The notes below the pieces were generated by a model, which saw nothing but the letters and a program-made list of their open reading frames with translations, ran no database searches and was not told the DNA's origin. The translations under genes were made by a program, and so were the position numbers. A DNA stretch of 20,104 bases from SIG603 sp964369415 (lineage in GTDB: Bacteria; Bacillota; Clostridia; Oscillospirales; Acutalibacteraceae): NCBI GenBank assembly GCA_964369415.1, contig CAYJFP010000027.1:1-20104 (forward strand). The letters run 5' to 3'. Position 1 is the stretch's first letter. Each line of letters starts with the position of its first letter. Shown here piece by piece: positions 1-8,284 of the stretch.

Positions 1-1
1 A

Positions 2-1069
2 GTGGGTGACGTCGTTGTTGTGACTGATTTAAGATACAAAGTATTGACTATTGATGATTTATTTGCAGCACAACAAGACCAAACTACAGGTGCATATGTC
101 TTCTATTCAAAGGTTGATGGCGCAGTTGCAAACGCAGTGCACATTGCAAATCTTGAAGAAGTGCCAGTTATCGCAGTGGCTACAGGTCACGACGAATTGT
201 TCAGCGCAGATACCAGAGCGACATTTGATCAATTAATGAAAGACAACGCCTTTGATGTAGTAGAGTTTAACATTTTAACAGAAGAAATTCCTGAAAATGC
301 AAACGTGCTTTTTATTCCTACACCAAACACTGATTACAGCGTAGAAGAAGTTACAAAAATTCGTGAATTTTTAGCTGTTACAACAGAAGACAGAAGCCTA
401 TTCGTGACGTCGCACTCGACTCAAGTCGACATGCCAAATCTTGATGGTCTTTTAGAAGAATGGGGCGTAGCTATCGGAGAAGGAACCGTAGTTGAGAGCG
501 ATTATAACAGAATCGCAAGTGCACAAGATCCAACAATAATGCTTGTTGATACAAACGAAGAGCTCATAGACACAAGTTATACACGTCTTATCGTAGGCGC
601 TTCATCACCGATAGAGCTTCTTTACGATGCAAACGGCGATATCGCAACTTATACCTTGACTTCTACAAGCGATACAGCATATGTATTTTCTGAGGAAGCC
701 GACCTTGAAAATCCAGAGCTTGGAACAGTTATAACTTCAAGTTTATCGACAAGATATAACAATACAGATGACGGAACTTTCCAGACAAAGGTTTTGGTTT
801 CTGGTGATACAGTTTCACTTCTATCAAGCTATCTTGGAAGCTCGGCGTTCGACAACAGAGAGTATATCGTCGATGTTATGCAAATTTTGACAGGAACAAC
901 AGAGTCTAGCCTTTCAATTTATGTTGAAAGCACAGAGACAAATGTACTAGATATAGCTGCAAGCTACGATACAATTTTCAATTTAGGATTCATCGTGTTT
1001 ACAGTGGGACTTCCTTTAGCAATACTCATAGTTGGACTTGTTATTTTCATTAGAAGAAGACATTTATAA
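2..1069 (+). CDS. GldG-like ABC transporter auxiliary protein (5' end cut off by window)
   Basis: This is the C-terminal part of a GldG-family protein, the extracytoplasmic auxiliary component of ABC-2 type export systems. The reading frame is open from base 2 without a convincing start (the first codon is GTG with no ribosome binding site in view), so the gene begins upstream. The visible 355 residues are a soluble acidic domain with alternating alpha/beta texture, for example a VLFIPTPNTDYS stretch near residue 103 and an SLFVTSHST stretch near 132. They end in one hydrophobic helix at about residues 327-350 followed by the positively charged tail RRRHL. That tail topology (large outside domain, last membrane helix, cytoplasmic Arg/Lys stop) is usual for the family. 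The DUF4340 gene 140 bp downstream is its normal partner, and the ATPase and permease genes should lie upstream. The family call rests on tail architecture and neighbour, so the substrate is unknown. Confidence 0.75.
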   Translation: MGDVVVVTDLRYKVLTIDDLFAAQQDQTTGAYVFYSKVDGAVANAVHIANLEEVPVIAVATGHDELFSADTRATFDQLMKDNAFDVVEFNILTEEIPENANVLFIPTPNTDYSVEEVTKIREFLAVTTEDRSLFVTSHSTQVDMPNLDGLLEEWGVAIGEGTVVESDYNRIASAQDPTIMLVDTNEELIDTSYTRLIVGASSPIELLYDANGDIATYTLTSTSDTAYVFSEEADLENPELGTVITSSLSTRYNNTDDGTFQTKVLVSGDTVSLLSSYLGSSAFDNREYIVDVMQILTGTTESSLSIYVESTETNVLDIAASYDTIFNLGFIVFTVGLPLAILIVGLVIFIRRRHL

Positions 1070-1072
1070 TAA

Positions 1073-1165
1073 ACAAGTGCAAAACGCACTTGTGGCTAAG
1101 AACTAATGACTAATGGTGAAGGACTACTAAAATAGTCATTCACCATTCACCTTTAGTTTTTAGTC
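1073..1165. repeat. Long imperfect palindrome, copy 1 of a dispersed intergenic repeat
   Basis: Directly after the GldG-like stop there is a perfect 8-bp hairpin (ACAAGTGC at 1073-1080, GCACTTGT at 1086-1093). A larger dyad follows, with AATGGTGAAGGACTA at 1112-1126 facing TAGTCATTCACCATT at 1133-1147 (14 of 15 pairs, 6-nt loop). Outer arms AACTAA at 1101-1106 and TTAGTT at 1153-1158 extend it. Further degenerate TTTAGTCTA-type words run on to about 1180. The words GTGAAGGACT and GTGAATGACTA (here as its complement) recur in the purA-glmS gap, which makes this a repeat family rather than a chance hairpin. It is not followed by a clean T-tract, so a simple terminator is unlikely, although transcripts reading through would fold strongly. 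A weak TATAAT at 1181-1186 has no good -35. Confidence 0.7.
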
Positions 1166-1209
1166 TAATAGTCTTTAGTCTATAATAAAAGAAAGGAATT
1201 TTCATAAAT

Positions 1210-2736
1210 ATGAAAAAAAATATGAAATACCTCATAGTTGCACTTGCGGTGATTGTCGTATTGGGCGGAGGTCTTACAGCGATGATGCTGATGCCACCAT
1301 CATCTTCTGAAAGTGAAAGTGAAACAAGTTCGTCTTCAGAAGTAGAAGAAGCGGTAAATGTTTTAAGTGTCGAGACGGCAGATGTAGAGTCAGTTTACAT
1401 TAAAAATCCAAGCGGTGAGATGAAGATTATTCAAACATCTGAAATTAACACAAACGATGAAGGCGAAGAGCTAGAAGGCTTTACCTACGCATTTGAAGGA
1501 TATGAAAACTACGATGCTGCAACAGCTGTTTTGACATCGGTTCAGGCACTTTATACCATAAATGCGAACAAGGAAATCGGAACGGTCGAGGACCTTAGCG
1601 TTTACGGGCTTGACGGCGGTGAAGAGACAGTAGAAGTTAATATTAATTTAAAAGATGGCACTACAACTACTTTTCTTGTAGGTATAGCTGGCGGTGAAAC
1701 CAGCGGAAACTATGTTCTATATAACGATATAGTTTACATAGCGTATTTAAGCGATTTTGTCTTCTCTAAAGTAGAGGAAAACGTGATTACGCCAAACTAT
1801 AATTATGCACTTACCGATGATTTAGGTCAGTCTATAATTCCAACTATGGAATATTTCGCAATTTCTGGCCATAATTTTGAAGTGCCTTTAACAGTGGGTA
1901 TCGATCCAAAATCACAGAACTATGTGATTACAACTGAAGGCTATGAAGGAATTTTAGCGGACTTTAGCTTAACAGGTGAGCTTCCGACTGCACTACAGAC
2001 CTTTAGCGTAGACGGAGTTGCTGTTTTAAATGCGACAGAGGCAGACATTGAAGCTTATGGACTTTCAAATCCGTATGTAACGTTTGAATATTCATTAAAC
2101 TCAATCGTTCACACTTTGTCACTTAGTGACCAAACAGTTGATGGTAACAGATATTTGATTTATGACGGCGATTTAAGCACAATTTACTATCTTTCAGATG
2201 ATAGTACAGCCTTGTGGAGAGACCTTACACCGATGAGTCTTAGAAGTACGATAATCTTCATGCCGACTATTATGGATGTTGAAAAACTTGAAATGAATGT
2301 TCAGGGGCAGGAGTCCGTAATTGACTTTACAAAAATTGTAGATGAGGAAAAATCTACAGAAGATTCGGTAAGCTATGATTACACAACTAAGCTTGATTCA
2401 GTAGACATTGAGTACGACCATGTGACGGGGTATTATTTAACTGTAATAAGCACGCCTGCTTTAAATCTTGAAGTACTAGAAAGTGAAGAAGAGGCAGAAA
2501 TTTCATATAAATACACTTACTACGACGGCTCGAGCGACACTTACAGTTTCCACAAAACAGCGGATGACACAAGATATGTGGCAAAGGTAAACGGCGTATA
2601 TAGAGCGGTTGTCAGCACCTCTAACATTGACTTGTTGGTAAATGGATTTGAAGAAATTCACACACTTCAAGATGCAGATTTAGCAGAGGCTGAAGCATCA
2701 AGTGAAGAGAGTGAAAGTTCTGAAACAGAAGAATAA
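1210..2736 (+). CDS. DUF4340 domain-containing membrane-anchored protein
   Basis: This is a 508-residue protein with a single N-terminal membrane helix (about residues 6-28), then a Ser/Glu-rich low-complexity linker (about 30-47), and a large acidic extracytoplasmic region. Phrases typical of DUF4340 are visible: SVYGLDGG near 133 followed by a beta-rich stretch with KDGTTTTFLVG, and a second copy of the same pattern (AYGLSNPYVTFEY near 283). The domain therefore appears to be repeated twice. The C-terminus is again Ser/Glu-rich (EASSEESESSETEE). The start ATG at 1210 follows AAAGGAA at 1192-1198; Met5 at 1222 is a weaker alternative. It is the usual companion of GldG-type proteins in putative ABC export operons, and probably reads on from the upstream gene. 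The function is not established for the family beyond this association. The hydrophobic helix lacks a clear lipobox. Confidence 0.8.
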   Translation: MKKNMKYLIVALAVIVVLGGGLTAMMLMPPSSSESESETSSSSEVEEAVNVLSVETADVESVYIKNPSGEMKIIQTSEINTNDEGEELEGFTYAFEGYENYDAATAVLTSVQALYTINANKEIGTVEDLSVYGLDGGEETVEVNINLKDGTTTTFLVGIAGGETSGNYVLYNDIVYIAYLSDFVFSKVEENVITPNYNYALTDDLGQSIIPTMEYFAISGHNFEVPLTVGIDPKSQNYVITTEGYEGILADFSLTGELPTALQTFSVDGVAVLNATEADIEAYGLSNPYVTFEYSLNSIVHTLSLSDQTVDGNRYLIYDGDLSTIYYLSDDSTALWRDLTPMSLRSTIIFMPTIMDVEKLEMNVQGQESVIDFTKIVDEEKSTEDSVSYDYTTKLDSVDIEYDHVTGYYLTVISTPALNLEVLESEEEAEISYKYTYYDGSSDTYSFHKTADDTRYVAKVNGVYRAVVSTSNIDLLVNGFEEIHTLQDADLAEAEASSEESESSETEE

Positions 2737-2750
2737 ATAGCAAAATAATA

Positions 2751-2790
2751 GGTAGCCAAGATTTTAATCAATCTTGGCTACCTTTGTTGT
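2751..2790. terminator. Bidirectional intrinsic terminator between convergent genes
   Basis: There is a perfect 13-bp stem (GGTAGCCAAGATT at 2751-2763, AATCTTGGCTACC at 2770-2782) with a 6-nt loop. It is followed on the plus strand by TTTGTTGT and flanked on the other side by A-rich sequence that reads TATTATTTT on the minus strand. It sits between the end of the DUF4340 gene (2736) and the end of the minus-strand isomerase gene (2839), so it can serve both. Confidence 0.9.
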
Positions 2791-2838
2791 ATAGACTATT
2801 TAGTGGGGTTTATGGGTAAAATATCGTTTAAAGATAAA

Positions 2839-3804
2839 TTACGCCCAGAAGATATCGTCGTTGAGTTCATCGAAAATCATTGTGTTTTTAAGGAAAGAAA
2901 TAGCTTTTTCAAGACCCTCTTTTTGAGACATCAATGCGTCTTCGTGCTCAATAGAGATAACGCCGTTGTAGCCAGCTAGTTGTAAAGCCGAGAAAATATC
3001 TCTCCATGTTTGCTCGCCGTGGCCGTACCCAACTGTTCTGAATAACCAAGGACGGTTCTCTAAATCAGCAAAGCTTCTTGTGTCAAGGCAGCCGTTAACT
3101 GCGGTGTTATAAGGGTCAATTTTTGTATCTTTTGCGTGGAAGTGGTGAATAGCTCCTTTAAGCGCACCGATAGCCGCAACAGGGTCTACTCCTTGCCAGA
3201 ATAGGTGAGATGGGTCGAAGTTAGCGCCGATAGCATCGCAAGTAGCTTCTCTTAATTTTAACATAGTTGGAATGTTGTAAACGCTAAAGCCAGGGTGAAT
3301 TTCGATAGCAACTTTTACGCCGTGTGCTTCTGCAAATGCGCCAGCTTTTTTCCAATATGGAATTAATTTTTCGTTCCATTGCCATTCTCTGATTTCTACA
3401 TGGTCATTTGGCCAAGTTGCGACCGACCAGTTTGGATATTTTGCAGTTTCGCAGTCACCAGGGCAGCCAGAGAATGTGATGACGGTTTCAACGCCTAGTT
3501 TTTCGGCTAAAAGAACAGCCGCTTCAAACTCTTCGTTTGATTTGTCGGCAATGGCTTTATCAGGGTGAACAGGGTTTCCGTGTGTGCAGAAAGCCGCAAT
3601 TTTTAGCTCATATTTTTCAACAGTAGCTTTTAATTTTTCGATTAATTCAGGGTTTTTAATGTACTCGATAGCGTCACAGTGGGCAGTTCCGGGATATCCG
3701 CCACAACCGATTTCAAGCTCTTGTACGCCCAAATCTTTAAGATATTTGCATGTTTCGTCAAGTGACATTGAAGAAAGACAAACTGTCATTACTCCTAGTT
3801 TCAT
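2839..3804 (-). CDS. Sugar phosphate isomerase/epimerase (xylose isomerase-like TIM barrel)
   Basis: This 321-residue single-domain protein belongs to the AP endonuclease 2/xylose isomerase-like TIM-barrel superfamily. Family members isomerise or epimerise sugars or act on inositol derivatives with a divalent metal. Candidate metal ligands fall in the expected order: E169 in AIEIHPG, D197 and H200 in NFDPSH, H223 in HFHAKD and E286/E288 in SIEHED. The N-terminal strand MKLGVMTVCL and the LGVQELEIG motif at 25-33 fit beta-1 and beta-2. I chose ATG at 3804 rather than the upstream in-frame ATG at 3816, because GGAG on the minus strand lies 6 nt before 3804 and the barrel starts with MKLG. No sugar kinase, dehydrogenase or transporter is adjacent, so the substrate is open. 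It is transcribed alone; a TTGACT at 3891-3896 (minus) could be its -35, but no well-spaced -10 is obvious. Confidence 0.85.
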   Translation of the reverse strand: MKLGVMTVCLSSMSLDETCKYLKDLGVQELEIGCGGYPGTAHCDAIEYIKNPELIEKLKATVEKYELKIAAFCTHGNPVHPDKAIADKSNEEFEAAVLLAEKLGVETVITFSGCPGDCETAKYPNWSVATWPNDHVEIREWQWNEKLIPYWKKAGAFAEAHGVKVAIEIHPGFSVYNIPTMLKLREATCDAIGANFDPSHLFWQGVDPVAAIGALKGAIHHFHAKDTKIDPYNTAVNGCLDTRSFADLENRPWLFRTVGYGHGEQTWRDIFSALQLAGYNGVISIEHEDALMSQKEGLEKAISFLKNTMIFDELNDDIFWA

Positions 3805-3919
3805 AGTAAACTCCATTCTGCCGTTTTCGGCGCTTTATTTATTGACTTTAATCATATGCTAAAGTATACTATTATTGGTACATTTTGTCTAGTCAAATAT
3901 TAAAATTTTAGTGAAAAAA

Positions 3920-3948
3920 TTTACAATTTTTTTATAAGTGACTATAAC
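3920..3948 (+). promoter_or_regulatory. Probable sigma-A promoter for the ydcF-like gene and pyrC
   Basis: TTTACA at 3920-3925 and TATAAC at 3943-3948 are separated by exactly 17 bp, and the start codon follows 25 bp later after AGAGAGG at 3961-3967. The gap from 3805 to 3973 is AT-rich and must also hold the promoter of the divergent minus-strand gene. Confidence 0.6.
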
Positions 3949-3973
3949 AATTTAACACAAAGAGAGGTATTTA

Positions 3974-4552
3974 ATGATTATAGCGATTTTGGCACTGCCA
4001 ATACTTATTTTTTCATGGTTTTTCCTGATGTTTTTGCTTATTTTAAGTGGGAGTTTTAGAAAAAAGACGGTAAAAAATGCCACGGTGATAGTCCTTGGCG
4101 CTCAGGTTAAACCAAACGGTCCTAGCACTAGTTTTAGACTAAGGCTCGACAAGGCGGCAGAATATTTAAGGCTAAATGAAAATTCTGTTTGCATAGTTTC
4201 GGGTGGAAAAGGCATGGACGAGCCGTGCTCAGAGGCTATGTGTGGCAAAGATTATCTTACAAAAATCGGGATAGACGAAAAGAGGATATTGCTCGAGGAT
4301 AAATCCGTAAACACAAAGGAAAATTTGCTTTTTAGCAAAAAGATTTTACCAGATAATAATTTAAGTAACAAGGTGGCGGTTTCGACTCAAGATTTTCACA
4401 TGTTTCGCTCTTTAAGCCTTGCAAAAGATTTGGGATATAATGCTTTTGCTCTGGTCTCAAAGTCGACTAGAAAAATTTATCCTATCCATGCTTTTAGAGA
4501 AATTTTTGCACTTACAAATTACTATTATAGAAAAATACTTAGAAAGGGCTGA
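3974..4552 (+). CDS. YdcF/SanA-like DUF218 membrane protein
   Basis: This 192-residue protein has one N-terminal membrane helix (about residues 2-26) followed by a DUF218 domain. Family motifs in order are VIVLGAQV at 38-45, the polar SFRLRLDKAAEYL segment at 53-65, the VSGGKG loop at 75-80, S86/E87, the SVNTKEN segment at 111-117 and STQDFHMFRS at 137-146. DUF218 proteins such as SanA and YdcF are envelope-associated and bind nucleotide-like ligands or influence the permeability barrier; the true reaction is unsettled. The ribosome binding site is AGAGAGG with 6-nt spacing. It ends 7 bp before pyrC, so the two are almost certainly co-transcribed, but I see no functional logic linking them. 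Confidence 0.85.
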   Translation: MIIAILALPILIFSWFFLMFLLILSGSFRKKTVKNATVIVLGAQVKPNGPSTSFRLRLDKAAEYLRLNENSVCIVSGGKGMDEPCSEAMCGKDYLTKIGIDEKRILLEDKSVNTKENLLFSKKILPDNNLSNKVAVSTQDFHMFRSLSLAKDLGYNAFALVSKSTRKIYPIHAFREIFALTNYYYRKILRKG

Positions 4553-4559
4553 TTTTATT

Positions 4560-5813
4560 ATGAACTATATTATCAAAAATGCTAGGGTGCTAAATCCCGC
4601 TAAAAACGAGGACTATGTCGGAGATTTGTATGTAAAAGACGGCAAGATTTCGGCTGAAATTCCCGAAAATGCAGAAGTTATAGAGGCAAGTGGATTGGTC
4701 GTAGCTCCAGGACTTGTCGACATGCACGTTCATTTAAGAGACCCGGGTTTAACGCATAAAGAGGACATAATTTCGGGCTGTAATGCGGCGGCGGCAGGTG
4801 GAATTACTTCACTTTTATGCATGCCAAACACCCTTCCAACCATAGATAATGAAGAAACGGTGAGGTATATAAACGAAAAAGCAAAAGAAGCCAAGGCGAA
4901 GGTGTATATAGCGGCGGCACTTAGCAAGGGACTTGACGCAGAGGAGCTCACCGACATAAAGGCGCTTTCCAAAATGGGCGTAAAGGCGTTTACCGACGAT
5001 GGAAAACCGCTAGAAAACACCGCAATGCTAAGAGAAGCGATGATTAAGGCGAATGAAGAAAACAGCATTATCGTATCACACTGCGAGGACATGTTTCTTG
5101 CAGAAGGCGGCAAGATGAACGAGGGAGAAGTCTCGAAAAAATTAGGGTTAAAGGGCATTCCAAATGCCGCAGAGGACTGCGATACCGCAAGGACGATAGC
5201 GCTTGCGAAAAGTTTGAATGTGCCGTTTCACATTTGCCATGTTTCGACAAAAAATTCGGCTGAATTTATAAGGGCAGCGAAAAATGAGGGGTATAAAATC
5301 AGCGGTGAGACGGCGGCGCACTATTTGCTTTTAACCGACAAAGAATTAATGAAAAAAGACGCCGACTACAGGATGAATCCACCGCTTAGAAGTGAAGAAG
5401 ATAGATTGGCGATTGTGAATGCGGTGATTGACGGCACTTTAGAGGTAATCGCCACCGACCATGCGCCACATTCTGTAGAAGAAAAAAGCGACTTCATAAA
5501 CGCACCAAACGGAGCTATCGGCATGGAGTCAAGCCTTTCTGGAGTTATCACGGCGCTTGAAGAGAAGATAGGACTTTCTAAAATTATCGAGTTGATGAGT
5601 GTGAATCCGGCAAAAATTTTAGGCATAGATGCGGGAGTTATAGAAGTGGGTAAAGACGCCGATTTAGTGATTTTTGACCCGCTTGAAACCTATGAAGTAG
5701 ACGAAAACAAACTGCATGGAAAGAGCAAAAACGCCGTTTTAAAGGGCATGACTTTAAGAGGAAAAGTGAAGTATACTTTCTTAAACGGAAAGATTGTCTA
5801 TAGTCATAGTTGA
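4560..5813 (+). CDS. pyrC: Dihydroorotase
   Basis: Dihydroorotase cyclises N-carbamoyl-aspartate to dihydroorotate, the third step of pyrimidine synthesis, in the cytoplasm. The 417-residue length is typical of the class I bacterial enzyme. Visible motifs are DMHVHLRDPG at 54-63 (the HxH zinc pair), FTDDGKP at 144-150 (the aspartate that bridges the metals where other amidohydrolases use a carboxylated lysine), SHCED at 173-177, HICHVST at 224-230, RMNPPLR at 271-277 and ATDHAPH at 298-304 with the catalytic aspartate. An open frame extends upstream to 4419, but it overlaps the preceding gene, and AGAAAGGG at 4541-4548 supports ATG 4560. The remaining pyrimidine genes are not in this window. 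No PyrR-type attenuator is visible before it. Confidence 0.95.
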   Translation: MNYIIKNARVLNPAKNEDYVGDLYVKDGKISAEIPENAEVIEASGLVVAPGLVDMHVHLRDPGLTHKEDIISGCNAAAAGGITSLLCMPNTLPTIDNEETVRYINEKAKEAKAKVYIAAALSKGLDAEELTDIKALSKMGVKAFTDDGKPLENTAMLREAMIKANEENSIIVSHCEDMFLAEGGKMNEGEVSKKLGLKGIPNAAEDCDTARTIALAKSLNVPFHICHVSTKNSAEFIRAAKNEGYKISGETAAHYLLLTDKELMKKDADYRMNPPLRSEEDRLAIVNAVIDGTLEVIATDHAPHSVEEKSDFINAPNGAIGMESSLSGVITALEEKIGLSKIIELMSVNPAKILGIDAGVIEVGKDADLVIFDPLETYEVDENKLHGKSKNAVLKGMTLRGKVKYTFLNGKIVYSHS

Positions 5814-5881
5814 TTTGTAAATTTTTATTTTAACTTTTTGTAAACTTAGGGCTTTGGCAATGGCTTTTAAGTCTAGAAAGC

Positions 5882-5910
5882 TTGACAAAAACATTGAAAA
5901 ACAATAAAAT
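5882..5910 (+). promoter_or_regulatory. Near-consensus sigma-A promoter of purC
   Basis: TTGACA at 5882-5887 and TAAAAT at 5905-5910 are separated by exactly 17 bp, and the purC start lies about 40 bp downstream. A short hairpin (GCTTT...AAAGC, about 5863-5881) abuts the -35. I see neither a convincing pair of PurR-type boxes nor a purine riboswitch core here, so regulation is unresolved. Confidence 0.75.
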
Positions 5911-5950
5911 AGACATAGATGTCTAAAAAATTTAAAGGATGGTTAGATTT

Positions 5951-6664
5951 ATGGAAAAACAAGTTCTTATGTATGAAGGAAAAGCTAAAAAAGTGTACGC
6001 AACTGAAGACCAAAATTTGTGCATTGTTTCTTATAAAGACGACGCTACTGCATTCAACGGTGAGAAAAAAGGTACTATCGTAGGAAAAGGCGTAGTAAAC
6101 AACAGAATGTCAAACTTTATGTTCAAAAAAATGGAAGAAGCTGGAATCAAGACTCACCTTGTAGAAGAGCTTAACGACAGAGATACAGTGGTTAAAAAAG
6201 TTACTATTGTTCCGCTAGAAGTTATCGTTAGAAACAAGGCGGCGGGTAGCCTTTCAAAAAGACTTGGACTTCCTGAGGGAACTCAAATGAGAATTCCAGT
6301 TTTAGAGTTTTGCTATAAAGACGACGATCTAGGCGACCCTATGGTGAATGATTATCACATTTTAGCCGCTGGATTTGCAACAAAAGAAGAGATTGACAAA
6401 ATCGCCGAAATGAGCCTTAAAGTTAACGAGATTATGCTTGACTACTTTAAGACTGTCGACGTTGATTTAATCGACTTTAAATTAGAGTTTGGTAAAACTA
6501 TAGACGGCGAGATTATCCTAGCCGACGAAATTTCACCTGACACATGCCGTTTCTGGGATGTTCACACTGGTGAAAAACTCGACAAAGACAGATTTAGAAG
6601 AGACATGGGTGGCGTTGAAGAAGCCTATGAAGAGATGATGAAAAGACTTGGTCTTTCAAAATAA
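5951..6664 (+). CDS. purC: Phosphoribosylaminoimidazole-succinocarboxamide (SAICAR) synthase
   Basis: PurC joins CAIR and aspartate using ATP to give SAICAR in IMP synthesis. The 237-residue length is standard for the bacterial enzyme. The N-terminus MYEGKAKKVY at 7-16 holds the ATP-binding lysines. Both family signatures are complete: IVPLEVIVRNKAAGS at 86-100 and LIDFKLEFG at 173-181. ADEISPDTCRFWD at 191-203 is the conserved C-terminal substrate loop. I chose ATG 5951 over ATG 5939 because the AAAGGATGG element lies at proper distance only from 5951 and because family members begin just before the YEGKAKK motif. It is followed by purB, which acts on its product. A strong hairpin separates the two. 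Confidence 0.96.
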   Translation: MEKQVLMYEGKAKKVYATEDQNLCIVSYKDDATAFNGEKKGTIVGKGVVNNRMSNFMFKKMEEAGIKTHLVEELNDRDTVVKKVTIVPLEVIVRNKAAGSLSKRLGLPEGTQMRIPVLEFCYKDDDLGDPMVNDYHILAAGFATKEEIDKIAEMSLKVNEIMLDYFKTVDVDLIDFKLEFGKTIDGEIILADEISPDTCRFWDVHTGEKLDKDRFRRDMGGVEEAYEEMMKRLGLSK

Positions 6665-6671
6665 ATTATTA

Positions 6672-6716
6672 GACGGAGCCCACGCTTATAATGTGGCTCC
6701 GTCAAGATACTTTTTG
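6672..6716 (+). terminator. Hairpin after purC: partial terminator or attenuator before purB
   Basis: A perfect 9-bp GC-rich stem (GACGGAGCC at 6672-6680, GGCTCCGTC at 6695-6703) has a 14-nt loop whose CAC/GT ends could extend it with a bulged C. The T-run (TTTTT at 6711-6715) begins 7 nt after the stem, which is late for an efficient terminator. A second small hairpin (AAGGC 6735-6739, GCCTT 6745-6749) precedes purB. No separate strong promoter for purB is evident between them, so partial read-through is the likely use. Confidence 0.55.
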
Positions 6717-6802
6717 GGTATTTTATCCGACGTGAAGGCTTAGTGCCTTGGTTTAAAATATTAATCCAAAAACGAATTTAAATTATGAATGGAGTAATCA
6801 AA

Positions 6803-8236
6803 ATGTCAAGAGACAGCTATGAATCACCCTTGTGTTCAAGATATGCAGATAAGGAAATGAAATACTTGTTTTCTTCTGATATGAAGTTTAAAACTTGGAG
6901 AAAACTTTGGATAGCGCTTGCAGAAGCCGAGAACGAGCTTGGTCTTCCTGTTACTAAAGAGCAAATTGACGAGTTAAAAACTTTTGCGGATGACATAAAC
7001 TACGAAGTGGCAGAGCAAAGAGAAAAAGAAGTAAGACACGATGTCATGAGCCATGTTTATGCCTATGGACAGCAGTGCAAAAAGGCTATGCCGATTATTC
7101 ACCTTGGCGCAACTTCTTGCTATGTTGGAGACAATACGGACATAATCATCATGGCAAAGGCGCTTGAAGTAATCAAGAGAAAACTTGTCGGAGTTATCAG
7201 AATTTTAAGCGATTTTGCGCTAGAATACAAGGATTTGCCGACGCTTGGCTTTACACATTATCAGCCGGCACAACCGACAACTGTTGGTAAAAGGGCGACT
7301 CTTTGGATTCAAGAGCTTTTGATGGACTTAGAGGATATCGAGCACATAGGCTCGACCATTAAACTTTTAGGATCTAAGGGCACAACGGGAACTCAGGCAA
7401 GCTTTATGGAGCTTTTTGATAACGACTTTGAAAAAGTGAAAGAACTTGACAAAAAAATTGCAGAAAAAATGGGATTTGAAGCGTGCTACCCTGTAAGCGG
7501 ACAAACCTATTCAAGAAAGCTTGACTACAGAATTTTGTCGGTTTTAAGCTCGATTGCACAAAGCGCAACTAAGTTTTCAAACGACATTAGGCTATTACAA
7601 AACCTAAAAGAAATTGAAGAGCCATTTGAAAAAAATCAAATCGGTTCATCCGCAATGGCGTACAAAAGAAATCCGATGAGAAGCGAGAGAATAGCCTCAC
7701 TTTCAAGATATATTATTTCAGACACGATGAATGCGGCGATAACCTCGTCTACCCAGTGGTTTGAAAGAACTCTTGACGACTCGGCGAATAAGAGAATCAG
7801 CGTGCCAGAGGGCTTTTTAGCGACCGATGCGATACTGAATCTTTACATGAATGTCGCAGACGGACTTGTGGTTTATCCAAAAGTTATAGAGGCAAGACTG
7901 ATGAAAGAGCTTCCATTTATGGCGACTGAAAACATCATGATGGACGCAGTTAAAAAAGGCGGAGACAGACAAGAGCTACACGAAAAAATTAGAGTTCATT
8001 CACACGCTGCGGGCAGAGTTATCAAAGAAGAGGGCGGCGAGAACGACTTGCTTCAAAGAATTGCAGACGACAAGGAGTTCGGCGTAAGCTTAGAAGAATT
8101 AAACGCTATTTTAGACCCGAAAAACTTTGTAGGAGCAGCTCCTGTTCAAACAGAAATATTTATTAAAGAAACAGTGAATGAAATTTTGAAAAAATATAAT
8201 GAAATTCCCAAAGAAAAAGCTGAAATTAACTTATAA
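6803..8236 (+). CDS. purB: Adenylosuccinate lyase, long eukaryote-like form
   Basis: PurB releases fumarate from SAICAR (IMP synthesis) and from adenylosuccinate (AMP synthesis). It is a fumarase/aspartase superfamily homotetramer. At 477 residues it is longer than the roughly 430-residue B. subtilis type. Many stretches look like animal ADSL: SPLCSRYADKEM at 8-19, LGATSCYVGDNTD at 101-113, TLGFTHYQPAQPTTVGKR at 147-164 (general-acid histidine 152), KGTTGTQASF at 192-201, and QWFERTLDDSANKRI at 318-332. The signature loop is GSSAMAYKRNP at 281-291 with the catalytic serine pair 282/283; Ala replaces the usual Pro before YK. ATG 6803 is preceded by GGAG (6791-6794) with 8-nt spacing, which is better than the in-frame ATG 6785. 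purA follows after 48 bp. Confidence 0.95.
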   Translation: MSRDSYESPLCSRYADKEMKYLFSSDMKFKTWRKLWIALAEAENELGLPVTKEQIDELKTFADDINYEVAEQREKEVRHDVMSHVYAYGQQCKKAMPIIHLGATSCYVGDNTDIIIMAKALEVIKRKLVGVIRILSDFALEYKDLPTLGFTHYQPAQPTTVGKRATLWIQELLMDLEDIEHIGSTIKLLGSKGTTGTQASFMELFDNDFEKVKELDKKIAEKMGFEACYPVSGQTYSRKLDYRILSVLSSIAQSATKFSNDIRLLQNLKEIEEPFEKNQIGSSAMAYKRNPMRSERIASLSRYIISDTMNAAITSSTQWFERTLDDSANKRISVPEGFLATDAILNLYMNVADGLVVYPKVIEARLMKELPFMATENIMMDAVKKGGDRQELHEKIRVHSHAAGRVIKEEGGENDLLQRIADDKEFGVSLEELNAILDPKNFVGAAPVQTEIFIKETVNEILKKYNEIPKEKAEINL

Positions 8237-8284
8237 AATACACATACACACTCATAATAATATAATAAGGAACGGTGAATTTAA

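Noticed and set aside
4730..5158. Minus-strand open frame of 142 codons inside pyrC
   Set aside because: It is an antisense shadow of the dihydroorotase frame, without a ribosome binding site or family resemblance. Other antisense frames inside pyrC, purA, glmS, guaA and the DUF262 gene were dropped for the same reason.
5814..5950. Purine riboswitch or paired PurR boxes before purC
   Set aside because: The promoter is clear, but I see no purine aptamer junction and no convincing pair of CGAA-type boxes.
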